Source: CAIVVT01 sp052145115 (GTDB lineage: Bacteria > Acidobacteriota > Terriglobia > Bryobacterales > Bryobacteraceae). From it: a stretch of 64,000 nt of DNA. Both the position numbers and the translations under genes were made by a program. Shown here in pieces: positions 16,788 through 24,599 of this stretch (the first letter of the stretch is position 1; every line of letters begins with the position of its first letter). The stretch is from assembly GCA_052145115.1 (NCBI GenBank), contig JBKQPG010000077.1, positions 1 through 64,000 on the forward strand, in the 5' to 3' direction. The notes beneath the pieces are model-generated. The model made no database searches, was not told where the DNA came from, and saw only the letters and a program-made list of their open reading frames with translations.

Positions 16788-17521
16788 CGCGGCGCTCCAG
16801 CGTCTTTGTCGAGAACCGCAAACAGAGACTGGCCGAAGGGCGGCGGCAGCGCGGTTTCTACCGACCGCATGAGAGGGACGATATAGCGGTCGAAAATGCG
16901 GATCTGCGCCGTGGACTGTTCAGAGCGGCGAAAGAGATGCGCGTTGGCCCACCAGCCGCAGAAGCCGACGGTATTCATGAAGCGCAGGGTCCGCACGCGG
17001 AATCCGGTGGCGGCGGCCAGTTGACGGAGCGACTGTTTTGAATACCGGCGGTAGTGGCCGAGGAGCCGGTCAATGGGGCCGTAGAGGGATTGGAAGGCGG
17101 GGACAATCAGGACGGCCGTTCCTCCGGCGGGCAGGATGCAATGCATGTGCCGCAGGGCCAGGGCGTCGTCCTGGACGTGCTCCAGGACATTCAGGCAGAC
17201 GACCGAATCGGGCCGATGGCGGGCCAGCGAAGCAAAGGCGGGATCGGCGACATTGATGGTCTGGATGAGCAGATTGGCGCGATCCGGGAAGCGGGCGGCG
17301 AGGCGCGCGGTGCAGGAGGGTTCGATGTCGGTGGCGATGACGAGCTCGCGGTCCAGCAGATGGCAGGTGAAATTGCCCAAGCCGCAGCCGATCTCGACCA
17401 CGCGCCGCCCCAGCGCGGAGGCGGCAAGATCGGCCTGCCACTGGAAGTAGCGCTCGGCCAGCCGCATCCGCTCCTGGTCGCGAAGGGTGTATTCCGCGGT
17501 TGTGGATAGCGCCGCTTTCAT
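16784..17521 (-). CDS. Class I SAM-dependent methyltransferase in glycan cluster
   Basis: About 245 residues from ATG 17521, preferred over an upstream start at 17641 because GGAG lies about 9 nt upstream and the extra 40 residues look non-conserved. The Rossmann SAM motif is VVEIGCGLGNFTCHLL, followed by an acidic strand (VIATDIEP) and VVCLNVLEHVQDD, all typical of methyltransferase_11/Ubie-like enzymes. The FYGWW-like tail (FCGWWANAHLF) is seen in methyltransferases next to GT2 genes. It is coupled to the GT2 gene by a 4-bp overlap. Probably modifies a lipid-linked sugar or its carrier; substrate unknown. Confidence 0.8.
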   Translation of the reverse strand: MKAALSTTAEYTLRDQERMRLAERYFQWQADLAASALGRRVVEIGCGLGNFTCHLLDRELVIATDIEPSCTARLAARFPDRANLLIQTINVADPAFASLARHRPDSVVCLNVLEHVQDDALALRHMHCILPAGGTAVLIVPAFQSLYGPIDRLLGHYRRYSKQSLRQLAAATGFRVRTLRFMNTVGFCGWWANAHLFRRSEQSTAQIRIFDRYIVPLMRSVETALPPPFGQSLFAVLDKDAGAPR

Positions 17522-17754
17522 GGGTTGGCTCCGGTCGAGTGAATCATTGCCGGCGTGCGGAGGGCGAGCGATAGACTTTCCCGGTCCCTCCGGTAGCGCA
17601 TCGCGCCGCGGTGTTGCACTTATTTTAGCTGAGTGTTTCACGGCCAGCCGCGGACGGCGGCCGGCAAGAGCGGATTTGGGCGTGGAGGAGCGGTGGGCGG
17701 GCAGAGGACGATGGAGAATTGGCGCAGTGTGATACCCTCGCCTTCGTAGTTGCG

Positions 17755-19347
17755 ATGGCAGAGAAGCGCGCGATCATTATCGGGGCGGGGCCGGCGGGGT
17801 TGACGGCGGCGCATGAGTTGCTTACGCGCACGGATATCCGGCCGATCGTGCTGGAGAAGGGCGATTATCTAGGCGGCATTTCGCGGACAGTGAATTACAA
17901 GGGCAACCGGATGGACATTGGAGGCCACCGGTTCTTCTCCAAGTCCGACCGCGTGATGCAGTGGTGGCTGAAGATCCTGCCGCTGGCGGCGGCGGAACAG
18001 AGTCCGGCCTCGATCCGGTATCACCAGATGGAGCGGGAGGTGACGCCTGAGGCAGCCGCGGAGCCGGCCGCGGGCGACCGCGTGATGCTGGTGCGGCGGC
18101 GCAAATCCCGAATCTACTATTTGCGGCGATTTTTCGACTACCCGATCCGGCTGAGCAAGGACACGCTGATGAAGCTCGGGCTGTGGCGCACGTTGAAAAT
18201 CGGAGTGAGCTACATCCACAGCGCGCTGTTTCCAATCAAGGAAGAGAAGACGCTGGAGGAGTTCTTCATCAACCGGTTCGGGCGGGAGCTGTACCGGACG
18301 TTCTTCAAATCGTACACGGAGAAGGTGTGGGGCGTGCCGTGCGAACGCATCAGCGCGGAGTGGGGCGCGCAGCGGATCAAGGGGCTCTCGGTGTGGTCGA
18401 CTCTGCGGCACGCGGCGCGGAGAGTTTTCTCAAGGGGCACGAAAGAGATCGGACAGAAGGACACCGAGACGTCGCTGATCGAGCAGTTCCTGTATCCGAA
18501 ATTCGGGCCCGGGCAGATGTGGGAAGAGGTGGCGCGGCAGATCCGGGAGATGGGCGGGGAGATCCGCTTGAACACTACGGCGAAGGGCCTGCGGACGGAG
18601 GGTTGGAAGGTGCGGGCGGTGGAGGCGTTGAATGCGCTGACGGGCGCGACGGAGGTTTTCGAGGGCGATACCTTTTTCTCGACGGCGCCGGTGCAGGAAT
18701 TGATGCACGCATTCGACGCGCCGCCGCCGGCCAATGTGATGGAGGTTGCCGACGGGCTGGTGTACCGCGACTTCATCACCGTGGGCCTGCTGGTGCGGTC
18801 TCTCAAGATCCACGACGATACGCCGCAGGGGCGAAAGCTGGTGACGGACAACTGGATCTACATCCAGGAGCCGGACGTGCGGCTCGGGAGGCTGCAGATC
18901 TTCAACAACTGGAGTCCGCACATGGTGGCGGACCCGGGAACGGTGTGGCTGGGGCTGGAATACTTCTGCAACGCTGGCGAAGAGATCTGGAAGATGCCAG
19001 ACGAACAAGTGGCGGGGCTGGCAAAGGAGGAGCTGGCCAGGATCGACATCATCGACGCGGGCGAGGTCCTGGACTGGACCGTGATCCACGTGGAAAAGAC
19101 CTATCCGGCATACTTCGGCACGTACGGCCGCTTCGCCGAGATCCGTGAACATGTGGACCGCTACGAGAACCTGTTTCTGGTCGGCCGCAACGGCATGCAT
19201 CGCTACAACAATCAGGACCACTCGATGCTGACCGCCATGATGGCCGTGGACAACATCATTGCCGGGAACGCGGACAAGAGCGGTCTGTGGGAAGTCAATA
19301 CCGAGATGGACTATCACGAGGAGAAGGAGAGCCGCAGTTCCTCTTGA
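17755..19347 (+). CDS. FAD-dependent amine-oxidase/UDP-galactopyranose-mutase-like oxidoreductase
   Basis: 530 residues from ATG 17755 (a TTG 36 bp upstream is less likely). It begins with a dinucleotide-binding motif, IIIGAGPAGLTAAHELL, followed by VLEKGDYLGGISRT and RMDIGGHRFFSKSD, which match FAD-dependent UGM/protoporphyrinogen-oxidase-like proteins. The C-terminal FAD-contact segment is NLFLVGRNGMHRYNNQDHSM. This subgroup is often found in polysaccharide loci, where it may reduce or isomerise a sugar nucleotide or desaturate a lipid carrier. It is divergent from the methyltransferase/GT2 pair. Reaction not determinable from sequence. Confidence 0.75.
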   Translation: MAEKRAIIIGAGPAGLTAAHELLTRTDIRPIVLEKGDYLGGISRTVNYKGNRMDIGGHRFFSKSDRVMQWWLKILPLAAAEQSPASIRYHQMEREVTPEAAAEPAAGDRVMLVRRRKSRIYYLRRFFDYPIRLSKDTLMKLGLWRTLKIGVSYIHSALFPIKEEKTLEEFFINRFGRELYRTFFKSYTEKVWGVPCERISAEWGAQRIKGLSVWSTLRHAARRVFSRGTKEIGQKDTETSLIEQFLYPKFGPGQMWEEVARQIREMGGEIRLNTTAKGLRTEGWKVRAVEALNALTGATEVFEGDTFFSTAPVQELMHAFDAPPPANVMEVADGLVYRDFITVGLLVRSLKIHDDTPQGRKLVTDNWIYIQEPDVRLGRLQIFNNWSPHMVADPGTVWLGLEYFCNAGEEIWKMPDEQVAGLAKEELARIDIIDAGEVLDWTVIHVEKTYPAYFGTYGRFAEIREHVDRYENLFLVGRNGMHRYNNQDHSMLTAMMAVDNIIAGNADKSGLWEVNTEMDYHEEKESRSSS

Positions 19348-19400
19348 GCGGGCGCCGGCCGGCCCGCGATAGCAATATGCTAGTCTGAGTGGTGGATTTT

Positions 19401-19631
19401 ATGGCTGACAACAGCAAGCTCTTAAATGCGATATGCGAGTTGGTGGAAGTGCCCGCCGGCTCACTCGCTGCAGCAGCGAACCTGGATGAGCTGGAGAACT
19501 GGAATTCGCTCAGTGTTCTCGGGTTTTTGGCCTACGTGGATGAGAACTATGGCGTGGCGCTGTCGCCGGAGAAGATCACGGCGTGCAAGACCGTCGATGA
19601 TCTCCTGAACCTAGTCGCGCAGTCCCAATAA
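19401..19631 (+). CDS. Acyl carrier protein
   Basis: A 76-residue acidic protein from ATG 19401. Ser36 in WNSLSVLGFLAY is the predicted phosphopantetheine site; the usual DSL is NSL here. It has a four-helix ACP length and the late motif ACKTVDDLLNLV. Because the DSL Asp is replaced and the helix II recognition residues differ, it is likely a dedicated ACP rather than the housekeeping AcpP. Its stop overlaps the next ATG (TAATG), coupling it to the SDR gene. It is the first gene of a four-gene acyl cassette. Confidence 0.85.
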   Translation: MADNSKLLNAICELVEVPAGSLAAAANLDELENWNSLSVLGFLAYVDENYGVALSPEKITACKTVDDLLNLVAQSQ

Positions 19632-20389
19632 TGTCGAATCCGTTAGATCTGAGCGGCAGATCTGTTCTGGTAACTGGCGCATCGTCCGGCATCGGACGTG
19701 AGACATGCGCGCTGTTGAGCAGATTAGGGGCGCGCGTCATTCTGGTGGGGAGAGACCGCGCGAGGCTGGACGCGACACACCGGGCATTGACAGGGGAAGG
19801 CCATGTCGCGGAAGTCTTCGACCTGACGAACCTGGATGAGATTCCGAAATGGCTGCAGGGCATCACTGCGGTGACGGGCGCATTGCGGGGCCTGGTCCAC
19901 GCCGCCGGAATGCATGCCACCGTGCCTGCGGCGATGCTGACGCCGCAGAAGCTGGAACAGGTGTTGCGGATCAACCTGGGGGCGGCTGCGATGCTGGCGC
20001 GAGCCTTTCGCCAGAAGAACTGCTTTGCTCCAGGTTCTTCCATCGTTTTCGTCTCGTCCGTGGCAGGTATCGCCGGCTCGGCTGGTATATCCGCCTACGC
20101 GGCCAGCAAAGCTGGTCTGATCGGATTGGCCAAGTCTCTGGCAATGGAGTTTGCGCCCTTACGGATCAGGGTCAACTGCGTTGTTCCCGGCTGGGTTCAG
20201 GGCGAGATGCTGGAGCGGTTCCGCGCGCAGTTAACGCCACAGCAGTTTCAGGCCATCGAAGCGATGCATCCGCTGGGGATAGGAAAACCAGGCGACGTAG
20301 CGAATGCGATCGCGTTTCTGCTCGCGGATAGCGGAGGGTGGGTTACAGGCTCAGCTCTGATCGTCGATGGAGGGTATACGGCGCACTGA
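19631..20389 (+). CDS. FabG-like 3-oxoacyl-ACP reductase (SDR)
   Basis: A 252-residue classical short-chain dehydrogenase. The cofactor loop TGASSGIG is at 15-22, the AAG motif at 91-93, and the catalytic tetrad is complete: Asn115, Ser143, Tyr156 and Lys160 (SAYAASK). Arg41 after the second strand (LVGRDRARLD) suggests NADPH. It overlaps the ACP stop by one base. With ACP and KAS III beside it, reduction of a 3-ketoacyl-ACP made within the cassette is the natural reading. A free-standing sugar or alcohol dehydrogenase role remains possible. Confidence 0.85.
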   Translation: MSNPLDLSGRSVLVTGASSGIGRETCALLSRLGARVILVGRDRARLDATHRALTGEGHVAEVFDLTNLDEIPKWLQGITAVTGALRGLVHAAGMHATVPAAMLTPQKLEQVLRINLGAAAMLARAFRQKNCFAPGSSIVFVSSVAGIAGSAGISAYAASKAGLIGLAKSLAMEFAPLRIRVNCVVPGWVQGEMLERFRAQLTPQQFQAIEAMHPLGIGKPGDVANAIAFLLADSGGWVTGSALIVDGGYTAH

Positions 20390-20405
20390 GGTTGCCGAGA
20401 TAGGT

Positions 20406-21437
20406 ATGCTACACGCCGCGGTGAAAGCCATCGAGTACTATCTTCCCGAGCGAATCGTTTCCAGCACAGAATTGGCCGCAGCGTTCCCCGAATGGCCGGT
20501 CGAGAAGATTGAAGGCAAGACCGGGATCTCGGAGCGGCACATTGCCGCCGAGGATGAATGTTCGTCCGATATGGCTGTCGCCGCATCGAGGCGGCTTTTC
20601 GACTCAGGTGTCTGTGCAGCGAAAGATATTGACTACCTTCTTTTGTGCACGCAAAGCCCAGACTATTTTCTGCCAACAACCGCGTGCCTGGTGCAGGACG
20701 CGCTGGGGATACCGACTTCCGCGGGCGCTCTCGATTTCAATCTGGGCTGTTCCGGGTTTGTGTACGGAGCCGGCCTGGCGCAAGGCCTGATTGAGACCGG
20801 GCAAGCCCGCAACGTTTTGCTGATCACCGCCGAGACGTACAGTAAGTTCATGCACGCGCGTGACAAGAGCGTGCGGACGATTTTTGGAGACGCAGCGGCT
20901 GCGACGCTCATTAGCGCCATCGACTCCACCGAACCAGCTCTTGGTCCGTTTGTTGTGGGGACGGACGGAGGCGGAGGAAAGAATTTAATTGTCCCAGCCG
21001 GCGGCATGCGTTGTCCCCGATCGGCCGAAACAGGCGCTGCCACCGAAGACCAGGATGGGAACTGGCGAAGCCGCGACAATCTCCACATGAACGGTGCTGA
21101 GATTTTCAATTTTACGTTGCGCGTGGTCCCGCAATGTGTTGGGCGTCTTTTAGAAAAGGCTGGACGCAGCCTGGGGCAGATCGATCTATTCGTTTTTCAC
21201 CAGGCGAATCTCTTTATGCTCGAACATCTGCGACGCAAACTGAGAATCCCCCAGGAACGCTTCTGCGTAGCGATGAACCAGTGTGGCAATACTGTCTCGT
21301 CGACCATCCCGATTGCATTGAAGATAGCCGCTGCGCGGGGTGAGTTGCGCCCCGGACACCTGGTCATGGTGGTCGGGTTCGGAGTAGGCTACTCGTGGGG
21401 CGCCGGATTGATCCGCTGGCAGGAGACGGGTGCATGA
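20406..21437 (+). CDS. 3-oxoacyl-ACP synthase III (KAS III/FabH-like)
   Basis: 343 residues from ATG 20406. The thiolase-fold catalytic triad is complete: Cys115 in NLGCSGFVYG, His265 in FHQAN and Asn295 in NQCGNTVSS. KAS III enzymes condense an acyl-CoA starter with malonyl-ACP; related KAS III enzymes also transfer acyl groups to sugars or amines. Its stop overlaps the next start (ATGA). With the dedicated ACP and reductase it could make a short 3-hydroxyacyl group. Local base composition is visibly lower in GC than the flanking genes. Confidence 0.85.
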   Translation: MLHAAVKAIEYYLPERIVSSTELAAAFPEWPVEKIEGKTGISERHIAAEDECSSDMAVAASRRLFDSGVCAAKDIDYLLLCTQSPDYFLPTTACLVQDALGIPTSAGALDFNLGCSGFVYGAGLAQGLIETGQARNVLLITAETYSKFMHARDKSVRTIFGDAAAATLISAIDSTEPALGPFVVGTDGGGGKNLIVPAGGMRCPRSAETGAATEDQDGNWRSRDNLHMNGAEIFNFTLRVVPQCVGRLLEKAGRSLGQIDLFVFHQANLFMLEHLRRKLRIPQERFCVAMNQCGNTVSSTIPIALKIAAARGELRPGHLVMVVGFGVGYSWGAGLIRWQETGA

Positions 21438-22522
21438 ACCCGGCCGGCGACGGGCCGACTGTCGAGCTCGCCAGCCCTGAAGACGGCCCCGAGTTGTTCG
21501 ACTTTCTGCACCCTCACCATTACATTCATCCGGACCTGGACCGGCAGTCGTTTGCCGATTGCTGGAGACACCAGTTTTTTGGGGCGGGGAAGCCATGTGT
21601 CCTGCTGGTCCGAGATCCCGAAAAGAACCTCGCCGGGCACTACGGCATTATGCCGATGCCATACTTTGTGGGTGGGCAGGAGCGTCGTGCTGGATTCCTG
21701 TGTCAGCTTTTCATCGACCCAAGGTATCGCAAGTCGAACTTGTTTTTCAAAATGGAGCGAAAGCTACTGAAAGAGCACGCCGATTTTAACTTTGACTTTC
21801 TCTATAGCCTGATTATTATTCCACCTGTCTTGACAGCACATCTCGCCCTGGGTCTGCGCAGGGGTGCTGACTTGCACGTTTACGTGTTTCCGTTGGCAGT
21901 AGGAGGCGGGCTGGCGGGGCTATGGCCGCGTTTGCCACGATTTTTGCGCTCCACGATGGATGCCGCAGGGAGGTGCCTGGCGCGGTGCTTGCTCGTGGTG
22001 GGGCGAATCGCTGCCGGTGGCGTCGTGGTGGAGGAGATACTTGATTGGACGACGATGGATTGGGACCTGGTGGCGCGCATAGAAAAAGACTGGAAGATGC
22101 ACGCCAGTCGTCAGGCGGAGGCCTTTGCGAGGCGGCTCCGCCCGTTTGGAAACAAAGCATATCATGTTTTCGCCGCCATGGAAGACGGGGCGCACAGTGG
22201 TTATCTGATTCTGCGGCGCACAAAGGTACAGCACTTTCAGGTCGCAGCAATTATTGATGTGATCGCGCCAGAGTCCGCCGGTAGAATCTGGAGTGCATTA
22301 CTTCACCACGCCTGTCAGTATGGCTTAGAGGCGGGATGTAATGCCGCGGTGGCGCTGGCGCGCCCGGACTCACCGTCTGCCAGGCGGCTGCGCTCGAACC
22401 TGTTTTTCCGCACTCGTTCCCGCTTCACCGTGGTGTATTCCGGCTTGTCCGGCGAAGGCGAGCGCGGGCCCGACTGGCTCGACGACTGGCACTTGTCCTG
22501 GTTTGACCACGACTATATCTGA
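21434..22522 (+). CDS. GNAT-like acyltransferase
   Basis: 362 residues from ATG 21434, with AGGAG 8 bp upstream and a 4-bp overlap with the KAS III gene. The N-terminal half resembles a GNAT domain: VELASPEDGPELFDFL, then HYGIMPMPYFVGG, LCQLFIDPRYRKSNLFFKME with the V/R-x-x-GxG/A-like acyl-CoA/ACP pocket replaced by RKSN. The C-terminal half repeats alpha/beta elements (AAMEDGAHSGYLILRR) and may be a second, degenerate GNAT fold. Context suggests it transfers the acyl group made by the cassette to an amino sugar or amine in the surface polymer (inference). Confidence 0.65.
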   Translation: MNPAGDGPTVELASPEDGPELFDFLHPHHYIHPDLDRQSFADCWRHQFFGAGKPCVLLVRDPEKNLAGHYGIMPMPYFVGGQERRAGFLCQLFIDPRYRKSNLFFKMERKLLKEHADFNFDFLYSLIIIPPVLTAHLALGLRRGADLHVYVFPLAVGGGLAGLWPRLPRFLRSTMDAAGRCLARCLLVVGRIAAGGVVVEEILDWTTMDWDLVARIEKDWKMHASRQAEAFARRLRPFGNKAYHVFAAMEDGAHSGYLILRRTKVQHFQVAAIIDVIAPESAGRIWSALLHHACQYGLEAGCNAAVALARPDSPSARRLRSNLFFRTRSRFTVVYSGLSGEGERGPDWLDDWHLSWFDHDYI

Positions 22523-22564
22523 TGGCGCTCGAGACTTCCGTACAGAACCTGGGATCGCGGTCCA

Positions 22565-23431
22565 TTACCCGGCGCGTGGCGACGTCCCGACGTTCAACCG
22601 GTCATCGACGTACTCCCGCATTGTTGTGAATCGTCCACGGCTCAGCAGGTCCGTGAGTTTCCGTTCGCAGCCGGAGATCCCGTAATAGTGGATGAAACGT
22701 GTAAATCCGGTGAGCGGGAGACGCGGCTGATGTGGGTCTACCTCCCGTGGATGAACGTATAGTGTTGCCGACCGCAGCGCAGCATTCTCCCGCCGGATGT
22801 GTGCGGAGAGGAACCAGGCGGGGAACATGCGGAGGTACAGTGGCAGGACGGTCCGCCCGAGCCGAATCCGGGTGATTGGAAACTCTACAACCGCCGTCTT
22901 CCATCCTTCGCCGGACGGAGTATGGATGTGGTACGGAAAATTCGGAATACCGTAGAGGAACGTCTTTCCAGCAAATACGCTCGATGAGTAAGTGAATCCC
23001 AGTTCCTCGAGAGTGCCGTAGTACCAGGGCAGGATGTCGGCTGTCAGGGAAAACGAAGGTGCCCGGAACCCTCTGATCGGCGTGTCAATCAGGGATTGGA
23101 GAATGTCTGAAGCCCATACCAGATCCGCCCGGAAAGCATTGCGGTCCATGTCCCGAACCGAATGGTGCCCATAACCGTGCGATGCGATCTCATGCCCGGC
23201 GGCGTGGATCTTCCGTATTATGTCGGGGTACTTCTGAGCAGTGGCGCCGAGTACAAAGAATGTACAGCGAGCACCAGTGCTGTCAAAAACGGAAAGCAGG
23301 CGATCAGTCTGCGCAGCAATATTGGATCGCTGAGATTCGAACGACCCAGTGTCGATTCCAGGATAGTTCACATGAAACCATTCCTCGAAGTCGACTGTCA
23401 GGAAGTTAGGTACTCGTGGATCTGGAAGCAT
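22565..23431 (-). CDS. Polysaccharide deacetylase (NodB family, DUF3473-type)
   Basis: 288 residues, no clear signal peptide. It opens with LTVDFEEWFHV (catalytic Asp14; Glu16/Glu17), followed by RCTFFVLG and EIASHGYGHHS (metal His85 and His89), then FRAPSFS and a C-terminal HPREVDP motif that includes the last catalytic His. This is the subgroup found in exosortase/PEP-CTERM exopolysaccharide loci. It should remove N- or O-acetyl groups from a lipid-linked or exported glycan. It is convergent with the acyltransferase gene, which makes a deacetylate-then-reacylate scheme attractive but unproven. The 5' end lies 65 bp from the GT2-GtrA gene. Confidence 0.85.
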   Translation of the reverse strand: MLPDPRVPNFLTVDFEEWFHVNYPGIDTGSFESQRSNIAAQTDRLLSVFDSTGARCTFFVLGATAQKYPDIIRKIHAAGHEIASHGYGHHSVRDMDRNAFRADLVWASDILQSLIDTPIRGFRAPSFSLTADILPWYYGTLEELGFTYSSSVFAGKTFLYGIPNFPYHIHTPSGEGWKTAVVEFPITRIRLGRTVLPLYLRMFPAWFLSAHIRRENAALRSATLYVHPREVDPHQPRLPLTGFTRFIHYYGISGCERKLTDLLSRGRFTTMREYVDDRLNVGTSPRAG

Positions 23432-23495
23432 AGCTCGTTCCCAGTGTGGGTAGCTTGGGACGATCGACGATGCCAGGGACCCGGTTCAGCATGTC

Positions 23496-24554
23496 TCAGT
23501 CGAAAGCTGCCGGCGAGTCAGCGCGCTTCGTGAAAATGAAATCGCGCGACACCACAAAGTTGACGAAGAAGAGGACGGTTTCGGCCGTGACTTTCGCGGC
23601 GATGACCGAAAAGCCCAGATGTTCATGCAGGAAGTCCAACATCATGTAGGAGGTTGCACCACTCGCAGCTACCAAGGCCAGATAACGCGGGAAGGTAGCC
23701 GATATCTCCTCCTTGGACAAAAAGACGGCCCGGCGCAGCATTGGGTAGTTATACATCACGGCGGCGACCCGGGCCGCGACCTGGGCCTGCCAAATCAGCA
23801 CGCCACTGTGCATCGCCAGATAGAACACCGTGTTGTCGATCAGGGTCGTGGTGATGGAAATCGCGCTGAATCGCACCAGCGTGAAGTAGACCTTCAGCGA
23901 GTCAGTGAGGGGGTTGAAGTGGGAAGTGCGGTTGTCGTCGAGATAGACGGTCTCGATCGGCTCCTCGATGATGCGGACGCCGCGGTGCTTGCAGGAGAGC
24001 AGCATGTCGAGCTCGAACTCGTAGCCGTTCGATGCCAGCGCGAGCAGGTGGGGCAGCAGCGCCCGGGGCACGGCGCGCAGACCGGTCTGCGTGTCGTTGA
24101 GGTGTTGTCCGGCGACCAGGCGCATCACGCCGACGGTGAGGCGGTTGCCGATCAGGCTGCGCAGCGGGACCTTGCCGGTGAACTTGCGGGCGCCCAACAC
24201 GAGGGAACTGGGCGAGGCCTCCAGGCGGGCGGCGACGCGCAGGATGTCGGCCGGCAGGTGCTGGCCGTCGGCGTCGGCGGTCACCACGCCGGTGAGCTGC
24301 GGCCACTCGCATAGGGCGTAATTCATCGCCGTTTTCAAGGCCGCGCCCTTGCCGAGGTTGACGGCATGGCGCAATACCGTGACGCCGGAGATTTGCGAGA
24401 CCGCGGCGAATATCGCGGCGCAGCGTTCCTGGCTGCCGTCGTTCACCACGACGATGGGCGCGGAGGTGAGTGAGCGCAGGTCCTGGACGAGGCCTGTCAG
24501 AGCCGGTTCGGGTTGATAAGCAGGGATAACGATCGGAATCACGGGGGTGTCCAA
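23496..24554 (-). CDS. GT2 glycosyltransferase fused to a GtrA-like flippase domain
   Basis: 352 residues. N-terminal half: GT2 motifs VIPAYQPEPAL, VVVNDGSQ, VNLGKGAALKTAM and the DxD in VTADADGQHLP (about 93-103). After about residue 225 there are four hydrophobic segments typical of GtrA (PF04138), which move undecaprenyl-phosphate-linked sugars across the inner membrane. The fusion therefore could both charge the carrier and flip it. It lies downstream of the 838-residue membrane protein with a 45-bp gap, same strand. Its 3' third shares the lower GC of the neighbouring cassette while the 5' part is GC-rich. Confidence 0.85.
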   Translation of the reverse strand: MDTPVIPIVIPAYQPEPALTGLVQDLRSLTSAPIVVVNDGSQERCAAIFAAVSQISGVTVLRHAVNLGKGAALKTAMNYALCEWPQLTGVVTADADGQHLPADILRVAARLEASPSSLVLGARKFTGKVPLRSLIGNRLTVGVMRLVAGQHLNDTQTGLRAVPRALLPHLLALASNGYEFELDMLLSCKHRGVRIIEEPIETVYLDDNRTSHFNPLTDSLKVYFTLVRFSAISITTTLIDNTVFYLAMHSGVLIWQAQVAARVAAVMYNYPMLRRAVFLSKEEISATFPRYLALVAASGATSYMMLDFLHEHLGFSVIAAKVTAETVLFFVNFVVSRDFIFTKRADSPAAFD

Positions 24555-24599
24555 GGAACAAGTGTAGCGCCGGGGCGAGGGGCGGCTTGCGGGCGGAGC

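Noticed and set aside
19348..19367. GC-rich inverted repeat after the FAD oxidoreductase as a terminator
   Set aside because: The stem (gcgggc/gcccgc) is only 6 bp with a GC-rich loop and no T tract; too weak to call.
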